Source: an uncultured Bacteroidota bacterium
Lineage (GTDB): Bacteria; Bacteroidota; Bacteroidia; Flavobacteriales; BACL11
NCBI GenBank assembly: GCA_902533655.1
Contig: CACAMX010000004.1
Location: forward strand, 1-49,513
DNA length: 49,513 nucleotides
Direction: 5' to 3'
The notes below the pieces were generated by a model. It ran no database searches and was not told where the DNA came from. It saw nothing but the letters and a program-made list of their open reading frames with translations. How positions within the stretch are numbered: position 1 is the stretch's first letter; the number at the start of each line of letters is the position of its first letter. Positions 1-8,439 of this stretch are shown piece by piece. The position numbers and the translations under genes were made by a program.

Positions 1-1
1 T

Positions 2-862
2 TTTTTAGCTTTTTTTTTAGTAAAAAATAATTTACAAACATTAACAAGTGCTTTTCATGAGTGTCAAACATTCTTTAATATTTTTTTCTACGATATTGAG
101 AAGAGCTCTATTTCGATTTTTAACATTGATTTTTGCAGAAATCAAGGTCTTTTTTGGGAACCAGGTATTTTGCAAGCTTATTTAAACTTACTTTTTTTTA
201 TAGAAGCATTTTACTTTAAAAAAAGAAAGGTTTTTTTAATGTTAATTGCATTTGTAGTTATTACTACATATTCTACTTCTGGCTTAACAATATTATTAAT
301 ACAAAGCATCGTGTATATTTATGAAGAAGTTAAGAAGAGCAAAATTTTTGGATTTATTGCCGTACTTTTATTAGTTCCGGTAATTTTTATCTACTCAAAT
401 AACATTGAAAATAAGATTAAAGGTGATTATGAAAGTTCTTTTCAAAAAAGGTTATTTGATTTGACTCAACCCTTTTTTATAGCTTTACAAAATCCGATTA
501 CAGGAGTAGGCTTAGACGTTATTCAATTTCAAGAGGTTAGAAAAGAATTTTATTTTAATTCTAAAAGATTAAATTTTCTACAGGATCAAATAGGAATACA
601 GTCTAAGTCAAAAACAACAGAAAAGGGAAGTTCTAATTCTGTAATGTTCCTATTAGCGACACTTGGATTTCCTTTTACAATATTGTTACTTTATTTTGTG
701 TTTAAGCAGAGTTTTTTTGAACAAAAAAAGATTTTATTTTTTATATTCTTTTTCTTAACAATAATGTCTCAACCATTGTTACTTAGACCTTTCTTTTTTA
801 TATTTATTATTTCAGGAATGATAAATATTTACAGTAAGTTCAGAATAAATACTGCTTTATGA
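2..862 (+). CDS. O-antigen polymerase/ligase-like membrane protein (5' end outside window)
   Basis: The frame is open from base 2, so the gene begins to the left of the window; the TTG at 170 lies inside the conserved part and is not a believable start. The visible part carries the motif RNQGLFWEPGILQ (bases 137-175), the large-loop signature of Wzy/WaaL-type O-antigen polymerases and ligases, followed by several hydrophobic segments. Such proteins sit in the inner membrane and polymerise or transfer lipid-linked glycan units on the periplasmic side. The stop overlaps the next start by 4 bases (ATGA), so it heads the visible part of a polysaccharide operon. Polymerase versus ligase cannot be decided from this fragment. 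Confidence 0.75.
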   Translation, partial: FLAFFLVKNNLQTLTSAFHECQTFFNIFFYDIEKSSISIFNIDFCRNQGLFWEPGILQAYLNLLFFIEAFYFKKRKVFLMLIAFVVITTYSTSGLTILLIQSIVYIYEEVKKSKIFGFIAVLLLVPVIFIYSNNIENKIKGDYESSFQKRLFDLTQPFFIALQNPITGVGLDVIQFQEVRKEFYFNSKRLNFLQDQIGIQSKSKTTEKGSSNSVMFLLATLGFPFTILLLYFVFKQSFFEQKKILFFIFFFLTIMSQPLLLRPFFFIFIISGMINIYSKFRINTAL

Positions 863-1992
863 AAATCTTAATTACTGGAGGAGCAGGATTTATAGGTTCT
901 AATTTAGTTAACCTATTATCAAATTTAAATTATGAGATAACTGTGGTTGATAGCTTGCTGAAGCAAGTGCATGGTAAAACCCAAAAATCTTTTTCTTATC
1001 GTCAGATTTTGGGTAAATGTAAATTTGTAAAATCAGACATAAATGACAATACAGTTTTTAAAAGATTACTTCTTGATTCGGAGGTATTAATCCATCTTGC
1101 ATCGCAGACAGGTACTGGGCAATCTATGTACGAAAAAGAACTTTATGAAAAATCAAATATTCTTGGCACAGAGAATATCTACAACTTATTAAATGATAAT
1201 AGTAATAATATTAAAAAAATAATCTTAACCTCATCAAGATCAGTCTACGGACAAGGAGAATATGAGTATCTTGATGGATCCTCGTATACCAATTCAAAAT
1301 TTAAAAGTAATAAACTTGAGTTTGAAGAGGATTTTGATCTCTATTGTCATACAACAAATAAGAAATTAAGACCTATTGCAACAAAAGAAACTTCAAGATT
1401 AGCTCCCAAGTCTTATTACGCTGAAACAAAATTAAGACAAGAGCATATTGTAAAAAAAATAAATAAAGAGCTTGGCATCAATTGCATAATATTGAGGCTG
1501 CAAAATGTCTACGGCGAGGGCCAATCATTAATTAATCCATATACTGGAATTTTATCTATATTTTCAAATAGAATCTTAACTAATTCTAACATTGAAATTT
1601 TTGAGGATGGTCAACAAACAAGAGATTTTGTACATGTCTCTGACGTTGTTTCAATAATCAAAAAAATTATTGATGATAAAGTTAAAAACAAATTCCTAAT
1701 ATATAATGTAGGCTCAGGTTCTAGTACAAAAATAATTGATGTTGTAGAAACTCTCTATAAATACTTTAAGAAGAAAAAAAACTATATAATAAATGGTAAA
1801 CACAGAAAAGGTGACATAAGACATAACTTTAGTGATATAAGTAAAATCAAAAATGACTATAAATTTTCTATTTCAGTAGATTTTAAGCAAGGGATAAAAA
1901 GATATATTGATTGGGTTAAAAATCAAGATATTGTTGAAACCAGTTATGAAAATACTTTAAATGAGTTGAGTCAAAAAGGTTTATTAAAATGA
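859..1992 (+). CDS. NAD-dependent epimerase/dehydratase (extended SDR, nucleotide-sugar modifying)
   Basis: A 377-residue extended short-chain dehydrogenase. The Rossmann glycine motif GGAGFIG is at residues 7-13, a serine of the catalytic triad is in TSS (124-126), and the YxxxK pair is Y187/K191. Enzymes of this family interconvert or dehydrate nucleotide-activated sugars in the cytoplasm (UDP-glucose 4-epimerase or dTDP-glucose dehydratase types); the exact substrate cannot be read from motifs. An insert of roughly 50 residues lies between the serine and tyrosine motifs (about 133-183), longer than in GalE. It overlaps both neighbours by 4 bases (ATGA), indicating translational coupling in the glycan operon. 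Confidence 0.85.
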   Translation: MKILITGGAGFIGSNLVNLLSNLNYEITVVDSLLKQVHGKTQKSFSYRQILGKCKFVKSDINDNTVFKRLLLDSEVLIHLASQTGTGQSMYEKELYEKSNILGTENIYNLLNDNSNNIKKIILTSSRSVYGQGEYEYLDGSSYTNSKFKSNKLEFEEDFDLYCHTTNKKLRPIATKETSRLAPKSYYAETKLRQEHIVKKINKELGINCIILRLQNVYGEGQSLINPYTGILSIFSNRILTNSNIEIFEDGQQTRDFVHVSDVVSIIKKIIDDKVKNKFLIYNVGSGSSTKIIDVVETLYKYFKKKKNYIINGKHRKGDIRHNFSDISKIKNDYKFSISVDFKQGIKRYIDWVKNQDIVETSYENTLNELSQKGLLK

Positions 1993-3371
1993 AAAAAATA
2001 TTTTTCTTAATGTTAACTATTTTGAACACAAACTTTCTTTCTTCTCAAGAAAGAACGATAAAAAATCTTTACGGCTTTGGAACTAACACCACCTTTATGT
2101 TCAACGATATTAAAGATACAAGCTTTTTGAGTAACGTCAATATTATCTCTCCCAGGTTACTAGCATTTCCAGGTGGTTTAGGTAATTTTTATCATCTCAG
2201 TGGTATGGGTTATGGAATAAAAATAAGTGAGGTAGATTTCTTTCACAAAGGAAAGCTGCCAAAAAGAATCAGAGGAATAAATAAAATTATTGAAAAAAAT
2301 AAACATGAAAATTACATATATCCTTTTATTGATTTATCAAAAAAACTCAAATCAGATGTAATAATTGATGCAAATATACTATCGGCTGAAATAGATGAAA
2401 CTATTCAAATGATTAACTTGATATTAAAAAATGGAATTAAAGTTAGTTATGTCGAGATTGGAAGAGAGCTTACAAATCAAAGTTACCATGAAAATTTCGA
2501 CATTTATAAGTACTTAGAAAAGTCAAAGGCTTTAACTGAAAGAATTAGAGTTGCTTTTCCAAATATAAAAATAGGTGTTGTTGCAGCACCCATATACAAA
2601 AGTTATGTAAAGCATGTGAACTGGAATAAACTTTTATCAAAAGAAAATTTTTATGATGCAATAGTAGTTCATACCTATGCAAAGGTAACCAAAGGAAAAG
2701 ATGAATATGGTAAAATGGTTACTGAATATCCCGAAGGTAAAAATATGTATCAAGCTTTTAATATCTATAAAAAAAGGTCACTTGATTTTTTTAAAGAATA
2801 TCCAAAAGAAATAAATGACTATTCACAAATGTTTCAAAATAAAGATATCTGGATTACGGAATGGAATCTACAAGTTTCAAAATTAACAGGTAATACACAT
2901 ATTCAATCATTATTTGTTTTTTGCTACTTAATGGAAGTTGCTTGTAACAAGGAGTTAAGAAAAATTAATTTAATGTCATTTCATAATCTTGCCGGAAGAG
3001 ATATATCTTCCTCAGTGATAATAAACAGAGAAAAAAGTAGTCTTAGCACTACGTATGCAGCGTTCAAGTTGTTATCAGATATTTTTGTAAACGATAGAAT
3101 TACTGTTGTTAGAAGAAGCATTACAAATGAATTTTTTGAATATGAATTTCATAGTGAAAAAAATGAAAAGTTTTTTGTTTGTATAAATTGGTCAGAACAA
3201 GCAAAAAAAGTAGATGTTTCCGAATATGATTACTCAAAGACATATTACTCAGAAAATTTATATGACAATCAATACTACTCAGAAAATTTTTCAAGTAAAG
3301 AAGTTAACTTAAAAGAGTTAGAAATACCAAAGTTTAGTTTTTGTATTTTTAAAAGTGGAAAAAACAAATAG
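1989..3371 (+). CDS. Secreted clan GH-A-like glycoside hydrolase
   Basis: A 460-residue protein with an N-terminal signal peptide (residues 1-20, ending SSQ). The body resembles arabinofuranosidase/heparanase-type (beta/alpha)8 hydrolases: FPGGLGNFYH at 60-69 recalls the RFPGG..N motif of those families, EIGRE (156-160) sits where the GNE acid/base motif is expected, with Arg in place of Asn and E160 as candidate acid/base, and WITEW (288-292) gives E291 as candidate nucleophile. A Trp/His-rich region and a beta-rich C-terminal part follow. A periplasmic or extracellular glycosidase translationally coupled to a sugar epimerase and a sulfotransferase suggests it trims or edits the glycan made by this operon, which is inference. 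Family assignment is by motif only. Confidence 0.6.
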   Translation: MKKIFFLMLTILNTNFLSSQERTIKNLYGFGTNTTFMFNDIKDTSFLSNVNIISPRLLAFPGGLGNFYHLSGMGYGIKISEVDFFHKGKLPKRIRGINKIIEKNKHENYIYPFIDLSKKLKSDVIIDANILSAEIDETIQMINLILKNGIKVSYVEIGRELTNQSYHENFDIYKYLEKSKALTERIRVAFPNIKIGVVAAPIYKSYVKHVNWNKLLSKENFYDAIVVHTYAKVTKGKDEYGKMVTEYPEGKNMYQAFNIYKKRSLDFFKEYPKEINDYSQMFQNKDIWITEWNLQVSKLTGNTHIQSLFVFCYLMEVACNKELRKINLMSFHNLAGRDISSSVIINREKSSLSTTYAAFKLLSDIFVNDRITVVRRSITNEFFEYEFHSEKNEKFFVCINWSEQAKKVDVSEYDYSKTYYSENLYDNQYYSENFSSKEVNLKELEIPKFSFCIFKSGKNK

Positions 3372-4194
3372 ACCAAATTTATTTTTAGTTGGATCTCCTA
3401 AATGTGGCACAACCTATCTTTGGAGTAAATTAAAAGAACATCCAAAAATTTTTTCTCCAAAATTTCCTGAGAAAGAAATCAATTTCTTTTCCTATAATAA
3501 TTTAAAAAATGATTCTTATTACAAATTTTACGGTATCACTAAATTAAATGATTATTTAAATCTATTTAAAAACTCTACTAATGAAAAATATTTAATGGAC
3601 TCAAGTGTTTCATATTTTACTGACGAAGAAGCTCCAAAGAAAATATTTAAATTTAATTCTAAATCGAAGATAATTATAATGTTTAGAGATCCTGTGAAAA
3701 GAGCTCTCTCACATCATTCAATGGATTTTAGAATGGGTTTAGCGAACAACTCTTTATCAAAATACTTGCTTGATTCGCGGTTAAAAAAATTTTATGTTCA
3801 ATATGTGCACAATAGTATGTATTATAAGTATTCAAAAAATTATATTGATGCATTTCCAAAAAAACAAATCTTAATTATTGATTTTAATGATAAAAAAAGT
3901 ATCTCTGAAAAAATTTCTAATTTTTTATCAATTGATTTTGATAACGATTTTTTTGATTTTAGTGAGCGTATCAATTCAAACAAGGCCCCAAAAAACTTGA
4001 TTTCAAAGTACTTTCAAAGAAACAGGCAACTAACAACAGTATTAAAAAAATATTTACCAAAAAAAATAATTAATAAATTTGAGCCATACTTGTACTCTAA
4101 TGAGATTCGCATTCAATATTCGGATGAAGAAAAAAAAATACTAGAGGAATTATTAATTAAAGATTGGACAAGTTTTCAAAAAATGATTAGCTAG
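3355..4194 (+). CDS. PAPS-dependent sulfotransferase
   Basis: A 279-residue cytoplasmic-type carbohydrate sulfotransferase. The 5'-phosphosulfate loop GSPKCGTTYL is at residues 13-22 and the 3'-phosphate binding segment FRDPVKRALSHH at 110-121, both diagnostic for the family that transfers sulfate from PAPS to sugar hydroxyls. Translation most likely starts at GTG 3355; the next in-frame ATG (residue 81) would remove the PAPS loop. It overlaps the upstream glycosidase by 17 bases and its stop directly abuts the ATG of the acyltransferase. Context points to sulfation of the surface glycan, a plausible trait for a marine bacterium. Confidence 0.85.
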   Translation: MEKTNRPNLFLVGSPKCGTTYLWSKLKEHPKIFSPKFPEKEINFFSYNNLKNDSYYKFYGITKLNDYLNLFKNSTNEKYLMDSSVSYFTDEEAPKKIFKFNSKSKIIIMFRDPVKRALSHHSMDFRMGLANNSLSKYLLDSRLKKFYVQYVHNSMYYKYSKNYIDAFPKKQILIIDFNDKKSISEKISNFLSIDFDNDFFDFSERINSNKAPKNLISKYFQRNRQLTTVLKKYLPKKIINKFEPYLYSNEIRIQYSDEEKKILEELLIKDWTSFQKMIS

Positions 4195-4671
4195 ATGAAA
4201 AGCTCTATAACAGAATCAAAAAAAAATATCGGATTTTCTAGAATTTTAGACAAATTACTTCACACTATTGCTAAAAGCTCATTGCTTGGTTCTAAGGCTC
4301 GAGTTTTTATTCATCATCTAAGAGGTGTAAAATTCAAAAATAGATCTACGGTATTTATTGGAGAAGATGTCATTATTGATCCGATAAATCCTTCAAATGT
4401 TGAAATAGGGGATAGATGTTTAATAACAGCTGGAGCAAAAATATTAACACATTATATCGACACAAAAAATCGATCTGAAAATCCTGAATATTATTTCAGA
4501 TTTTATGATGGAAAAGTAATCATAGAAGATGATGTTTTTATTGGAGCAAATGCAGTTATTGCAAAGCCAGTTAGAATTGGAAAGGGGTCAATAATTGGAG
4601 CAAATGTTGTCGTAACTAAAGACATCAAAACAAGTTCTGTTTATACAGGAACTAATAATTCTCAATTGTGA
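4195..4671 (+). CDS. Hexapeptide-repeat acyltransferase (WbbJ/serine-acetyltransferase type)
   Basis: A 158-residue left-handed beta-helix acyltransferase. Imperfect hexapeptide repeats run from about residue 50 to the end (for example VEIGDR, VIIEDDVFIGANAVI, IGKGSIIGAN). No membrane segment is present, so it is a soluble acetyl-CoA-type O- or N-acetyltransferase rather than the multipass kind. It begins immediately after the sulfotransferase stop (no spacer), and its own stop overlaps the GTG start of the next gene (GTGA). Likely role: acetylating a sugar of the O-antigen or capsule; the acceptor is unknown. Confidence 0.8.
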   Translation: MKSSITESKKNIGFSRILDKLLHTIAKSSLLGSKARVFIHHLRGVKFKNRSTVFIGEDVIIDPINPSNVEIGDRCLITAGAKILTHYIDTKNRSENPEYYFRFYDGKVIIEDDVFIGANAVIAKPVRIGKGSIIGANVVVTKDIKTSSVYTGTNNSQL

Positions 4672-5567
4672 TTAAAGTTGCTATTATTACAATAACATAC
4701 AACTCTAGTAATGTAATTATACCTTTTCTAAAATGCCTCTCAGAAAGTAGTTTTAAAGACTTTAAGCTGTTTATTATAGATAACAATTCAGTTGATGAAA
4801 CAGTAGAGATAATCTGTAAAATCAAAAAAATAGATGTTCAGGTTATTGAAAACAAAAAAAATATAGGTGTCGCTGCAGCAAATAATATGGGGATTAAACT
4901 TGCCCTGGAACAGGGCTATCAAAAAGTTTTACTTTCAAACAATGACATAGTATTTGATAAAAATATAATAGGTGACTTAGTTAATTTTAGTAAAAATCAA
5001 TCAAGTAGTATTTCCTCTTTGAAGATAATGTATGAACATGATAAAGATAAAATTTGGTATTGTGGGGGCTTTTTCAATTTTAATAAAGGACTAGTTCCCG
5101 AACACTTAGGAATAGGACAGCCTGATTTCGGACAATACAATCATTTAAAGTATTCAGACTATGCTCCAACTTGTTTTGTTTTGTTTGATTCCAAGGTTTT
5201 CTCTGAAATTGGGTTTATGGATGAAGCATATTTTGTTTATTTTGACGATACAGACTTTTTTTACAGAGTAAAAAAAAATGGAAACTTCAAGTTATTAGTT
5301 AATCAAAAAATTAAAATATTTCACAAAGTAGGTAGTTTAACATCAACAAGTGATGCAAAAGGAAAAAAAAGCAATTTTTTCATCAGTCAAAATATTCAAA
5401 ATCATTTTTATTTTTTAAAAAAAAATGAGCGACTATATTTTTATCTATTTATACCTTTTCTGTTCATTAGATATAATTTGCGTACTATAGTAAGTAATCA
5501 ATATAAATTTAGCTTTAATACTTTATTGTTAGTTAATAAGTCAATCATTAAAGGAATATTAAAATGA
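4668..5567 (+). CDS. Glycosyltransferase family 2 (rhamnosyltransferase-like)
   Basis: A 299-residue GT-A fold glycosyltransferase. The N-terminal strand and nucleotide-binding region VAIITITYNS begins at residue 3; the nucleotide-contacting motif IIDNNS.D and the DxD-like segment LLSNNDIVF follow; and FMDEAYFVYFDDTDF is the acceptor/catalytic block typical of the rhamnosyltransferase-like branch. The C-terminal 40 residues are basic and hydrophobic, suggesting peripheral membrane association. The start is GTG 4668, overlapping the previous stop; the end overlaps the next ATG by 4 bases. It adds one sugar to the growing lipid-linked glycan at the cytoplasmic face; donor sugar not identifiable. 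Confidence 0.88.
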   Translation: MIKVAIITITYNSSNVIIPFLKCLSESSFKDFKLFIIDNNSVDETVEIICKIKKIDVQVIENKKNIGVAAANNMGIKLALEQGYQKVLLSNNDIVFDKNIIGDLVNFSKNQSSSISSLKIMYEHDKDKIWYCGGFFNFNKGLVPEHLGIGQPDFGQYNHLKYSDYAPTCFVLFDSKVFSEIGFMDEAYFVYFDDTDFFYRVKKNGNFKLLVNQKIKIFHKVGSLTSTSDAKGKKSNFFISQNIQNHFYFLKKNERLYFYLFIPFLFIRYNLRTIVSNQYKFSFNTLLLVNKSIIKGILK

Positions 5568-6703
5568 AGATTAAAGTTGCAATAATTGATCCAATAGGCT
5601 CTCACGGTAGTTCACATCATTACTATTTGTTCGCTCAAGCTAAAGGGTTAATTGAAAATAAAGTAGATGTAACTATATTCTCTAATAAGAAAACTTATCT
5701 CAGCTCATTAGGTAAAATTAAAGTCGAAAATACCTTTGGAGATATCTTTAAAACTAAAAGAAAATTAGCTAATGCAATATTTTATGTTATTGGAATATTA
5801 AAATCATTTTTTAAAGCAAAATTTAGCTCTCATAATTTTTTTCATCTTCATTTTTTTGACTTTAACATTCTTAATTTTTTCGCATGTTTTTTTGCTACTT
5901 TCTTTAATGTTAAACTAGTACTAACAATTCATGATGTTAATCCATTTTCTAAAAAAACTAATCCATATCTCAAAAGATGGATTTTATTATTAGCTGATAA
6001 AGTAATTGTTCATAATGAATTTTCAAAAAAAGAACTAATTAAAGATAAAATAAATCTGAAAAAAATATCAGTTGTTCCACATGGTCATTATTTAGATTTT
6101 ATAAAGCCAAAAACAAATAAAATAGTTGCAAAAAAGAAATTTGGCTTGCAAAGCAAAAAGGTAATTATGTTTTTTGGAATGATTAAAGAAGAAAAAGGTT
6201 TAGACATATTAATTAAATCTTTTCATGAAGTACGTAAAAAAAACAAAGACGTAGTTTTATTTATTGCTGGAAAGAATTACAAAACAGATAATAAAAAGTA
6301 CACAAAAATAATTAACCAATTAGGCTTAAAAAACTCATGTGTAATACACAACAAGTACATTCCAGAAAATGAATTATGTGATTATTACGGCTGTGCCGAT
6401 GTGATAGTTTTACCTTACAAACTAATATTTCAAAGTGGTGTACTCATGATGTCATCCAGCTTTAATGTACCTATTATAGTATCAGATTTAGAACCATTTT
6501 TAGATATTATTGATGATCAGAAAAATGGATTAGTCTTTAAAGTAAATGATGTTAAATCTTTAGCTGAAAAATTAATTTTTTCTATTAACAGTTCTGAAAA
6601 GATGAACTCTTATGCAAAAAATAATTTTGAAAAAATAAAAAATCAATATGATTGGACTAAAATTGGTAAGCTTAATAAGGATGTTTATCTTTACTCTAAA
6701 TAA
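5564..6703 (+). CDS. Glycosyltransferase family 4 (GT-B fold)
   Basis: A 379-residue retaining glycosyltransferase. The N-terminal half holds an acceptor-side glycine/histidine-rich loop (GSHGSSHHYY near residues 12-21) and a VLTIHD strand; the C-terminal half contains the donor-site region with FFGMIKEEKGLDILI and a LPYK.IFQSGVLMMSSSFN segment followed by IIVSDLEPF, in the position of the family's E(x7)E region. It overlaps the GT2 gene by 4 bases and is followed after 8 bases by gmhA, so it seems to close the glycan-assembly part of the operon. Substrate unknown. Confidence 0.85.
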   Translation: MKIKVAIIDPIGSHGSSHHYYLFAQAKGLIENKVDVTIFSNKKTYLSSLGKIKVENTFGDIFKTKRKLANAIFYVIGILKSFFKAKFSSHNFFHLHFFDFNILNFFACFFATFFNVKLVLTIHDVNPFSKKTNPYLKRWILLLADKVIVHNEFSKKELIKDKINLKKISVVPHGHYLDFIKPKTNKIVAKKKFGLQSKKVIMFFGMIKEEKGLDILIKSFHEVRKKNKDVVLFIAGKNYKTDNKKYTKIINQLGLKNSCVIHNKYIPENELCDYYGCADVIVLPYKLIFQSGVLMMSSSFNVPIIVSDLEPFLDIIDDQKNGLVFKVNDVKSLAEKLIFSINSSEKMNSYAKNNFEKIKNQYDWTKIGKLNKDVYLYSK

Positions 6704-6711
6704 TTAAAAAT

Positions 6712-7293
6712 ATGATTATTCAAATTCAAAACATATTACAAGAATCAAAAAACACAGTAGAAAAAACAATAAAATCTGAGCAAATAATAAAGAATTTGAA
6801 TGCAGTTGTTGAAATTATTTTCAATGCATTTAGTGCAGGAAACAAAATATTATTGTGTGGTAATGGAGGTAGTGCAGCAGATGCTCAACATATTGCAGCA
6901 GAGTTAACAGGAAGATTTTTTAAGGATCGAACTGCTTTATTTGCAGAAGCATTACATGTAAATTCATCATACATGACTGCTGTAGCAAACGACTATGGTT
7001 TTGAAAAAACATACTCTAGACTTTTAGAAGCAAAAGGAAATAAAGGTGACGTTTTAATTGCTATATCAACAAGTGGAAACTCTCCAAATATTATTAATGC
7101 AGTTCATAAAGCAAAAGAGATTGGTTTAAGTATAATATCCTTTACCGGTCAAAATGATTCTAAAATCAAAGAATTATCTCATATTTGTTTACAGTCCCCT
7201 TCAACCAACACTCCAAGAATTCAGGAAATTCATATATTGTTTGGTCATATTATTTGTCAATTAGTAGAGGAGAAAATTTTTCCAAATGTTTGA
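6712..7293 (+). CDS. gmhA: Sedoheptulose 7-phosphate isomerase GmhA
   Basis: A 193-residue SIS-domain protein, the same size as E. coli GmhA (192). It converts sedoheptulose 7-phosphate to D-glycero-D-manno-heptose 7-phosphate, the first step of ADP- or GDP-heptose synthesis for LPS core or surface glycans. The glycine-rich CGNGGSAADAQH runs from 49 to 60, STSGNS from 119 to 124, and the catalytic/metal-site residues known from E. coli (H61, E65, Q172, H180) correspond to H60, E64, Q171 and H179 with a constant one-residue shift. It overlaps gmhB by 8 bases, so the two are translationally coupled. Confidence 0.92.
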   Translation: MIIQIQNILQESKNTVEKTIKSEQIIKNLNAVVEIIFNAFSAGNKILLCGNGGSAADAQHIAAELTGRFFKDRTALFAEALHVNSSYMTAVANDYGFEKTYSRLLEAKGNKGDVLIAISTSGNSPNIINAVHKAKEIGLSIISFTGQNDSKIKELSHICLQSPSTNTPRIQEIHILFGHIICQLVEEKIFPNV

Positions 7294-7780
7294 TACACTA
7301 TTTCTTGATCGTGATGGAGTCATTAATGAAAAACTAGATGATAAATATGTTACATGCATCAAAGAATTTGTATTCATTGAAGGGGTTTTAGAATCTTTCA
7401 GAGCTATAAATAAATATTTTAAAAGAGTAATAATCATTACAAACCAACAAGGCATAGGAAAAAAAATTATGACAATTAAACAATTAGAAGATATACATAA
7501 TTATATGCTATCTGAGATTGAAAATTCAGGAGGAAAAATTCATAAGATTTATTTTTGTCCAGATTTAGAAAGTAAAGAAAATAATTGCAGAAAACCGGGT
7601 ACAAAAATGTTCGAAAGAGCATTAGAAGATTTCCCAAAAATAGATTTAAAAAAATCTTTCATGATTGGTGATTCAGAATCTGATATAATAGCTGGAAAAA
7701 AAATGGGAATAAAATCAGTTAAAGTTAACTTGAAATTTAATTTGAAATTGGCATTAAAAAAAATTATTAATATTCCTTAG
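7286..7780 (+). CDS. gmhB: D-glycero-D-manno-heptose 1,7-bisphosphate phosphatase GmhB
   Basis: A 164-residue HAD-superfamily phosphatase. The nucleophile motif is FLDRDGVI with D8 and D10, the second motif includes ITNQQGIG (51-58), the lysine motif is CRKP (101-104) and the acidic motif is IGDSESD (127-133). It removes the 1-phosphate of heptose 1,7-bisphosphate after the kinase step. The zinc loop is degenerate: C91 and C101 are kept, but the His and the third Cys of the usual C-x-H...C-x-C are replaced (D93, N99). No heptose kinase or nucleotidyltransferase is in the window. It is the last gene of the glycan block; about 50 bases separate it from the oxidase genes. Confidence 0.88.
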   Translation: MFDTLFLDRDGVINEKLDDKYVTCIKEFVFIEGVLESFRAINKYFKRVIIITNQQGIGKKIMTIKQLEDIHNYMLSEIENSGGKIHKIYFCPDLESKENNCRKPGTKMFERALEDFPKIDLKKSFMIGDSESDIIAGKKMGIKSVKVNLKFNLKLALKKIINIP

Positions 7781-7810
7781 TTTTTTCATAATCAATAACT
7801 ATATATATCT

Positions 7811-7818
7811 TAATTTTG
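7811..7818 (+). promoter_or_regulatory. Bacteroidota -7 promoter element (TAATTTTG) of the oxidase operon
   Basis: An exact match to the TAnnTTTG consensus used by the primary sigma factor of Bacteroidota, 12 bases before the apparent ACG start at 7831. It marks the break between the heptose genes and the oxidase genes. No clear TTG -33 element is seen at the right spacing. Confidence 0.7.
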
Positions 7819-7830
7819 TAAAAAAAAACA

Positions 7831-8382
7831 ACGGAAAAAAAAGTCAAAATAAAATCCCTTAAACAACTACTTTGGATAGGTATTGGTGGAATGGTTATGT
7901 TTTTTGCAGGCCTAACTTCTGCTTATATTGTAAGAAAATCTGAAGGTAATTGGCAAGAGTTTGAGCTTCCAAGCTGGTTTCTATATAGTTTCATATTAGT
8001 AATTTTTAGCAGTATATTTGCTTTTCTTGCTAAAAAGAGGTTTCACAAAGAACAACCATATCAACAAATGATTTTAGTTACTGTTGTACTTGGCTTCTTG
8101 TTTTCTTTGTCACAGTTTTTAGGCTGGAAAGAACTTGTTCAAAATGGTATTTATTTTACTGGTGAAGGTTCAAACCCCTCAGGTTCTTTTTTATACGTGC
8201 TAACTCTAGCGCACTTATTACATTTAATCGCTGGACTCATAGCGCTATTAGTTGGATACTTCAATTCAATTTCCAATAAGTATACTATTCATAATCATTT
8301 AGGACTTGATTTAATTTTTACTTTTTGGCATTTTTTAACATTCTTATGGGTCTACCTTTATTTATTCTTGGTTTTTATCTAA
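7831..8382 (+). CDS. Heme-copper oxidase subunit III-like protein, apparently ACG-initiated
   Basis: A five-helix membrane protein of the cytochrome c oxidase subunit III family (helices starting at LLWIGIGGMV, SWFLYSF, QQMILVT, FLYVLTL and HLGLDLI). The first ATG in frame is 7891, but that falls in the middle of helix 1. The frame stays open back to a TAA at 7819, and the codons from 7831 read ACG-GAA-AAA-AAA-GTC, matching the short charged leader usual before this helix; the only canonical-looking position is occupied by ACG. Starting there gives 183 residues. It pairs with the longer subunit III at 8440. Its role is as structural subunit of the aerobic terminal oxidase in the inner membrane. 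Confidence 0.8.
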   Translation, partial: TEKKVKIKSLKQLLWIGIGGMVMFFAGLTSAYIVRKSEGNWQEFELPSWFLYSFILVIFSSIFAFLAKKRFHKEQPYQQMILVTVVLGFLFSLSQFLGWKELVQNGIYFTGEGSNPSGSFLYVLTLAHLLHLIAGLIALLVGYFNSISNKYTIHNHLGLDLIFTFWHFLTFLWVYLYLFLVFI

Positions 8383-8423
8383 AAAAAAAGTAAAAATTAA
8401 TAATTTTCATAAGTCAAAAAAAT

Positions 8424-8431
8424 TAATTTTG
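8424..8431 (+). promoter_or_regulatory. -7 promoter element (TAATTTTG) before the second subunit III gene
   Basis: An exact TAnnTTTG match whose final G is 8 bases before the ATG at 8440. The transcript would have almost no 5' leader. It allows the second subunit III gene to be transcribed independently of the first. Confidence 0.65.
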
Positions 8432-8439
8432 TAAACAGT

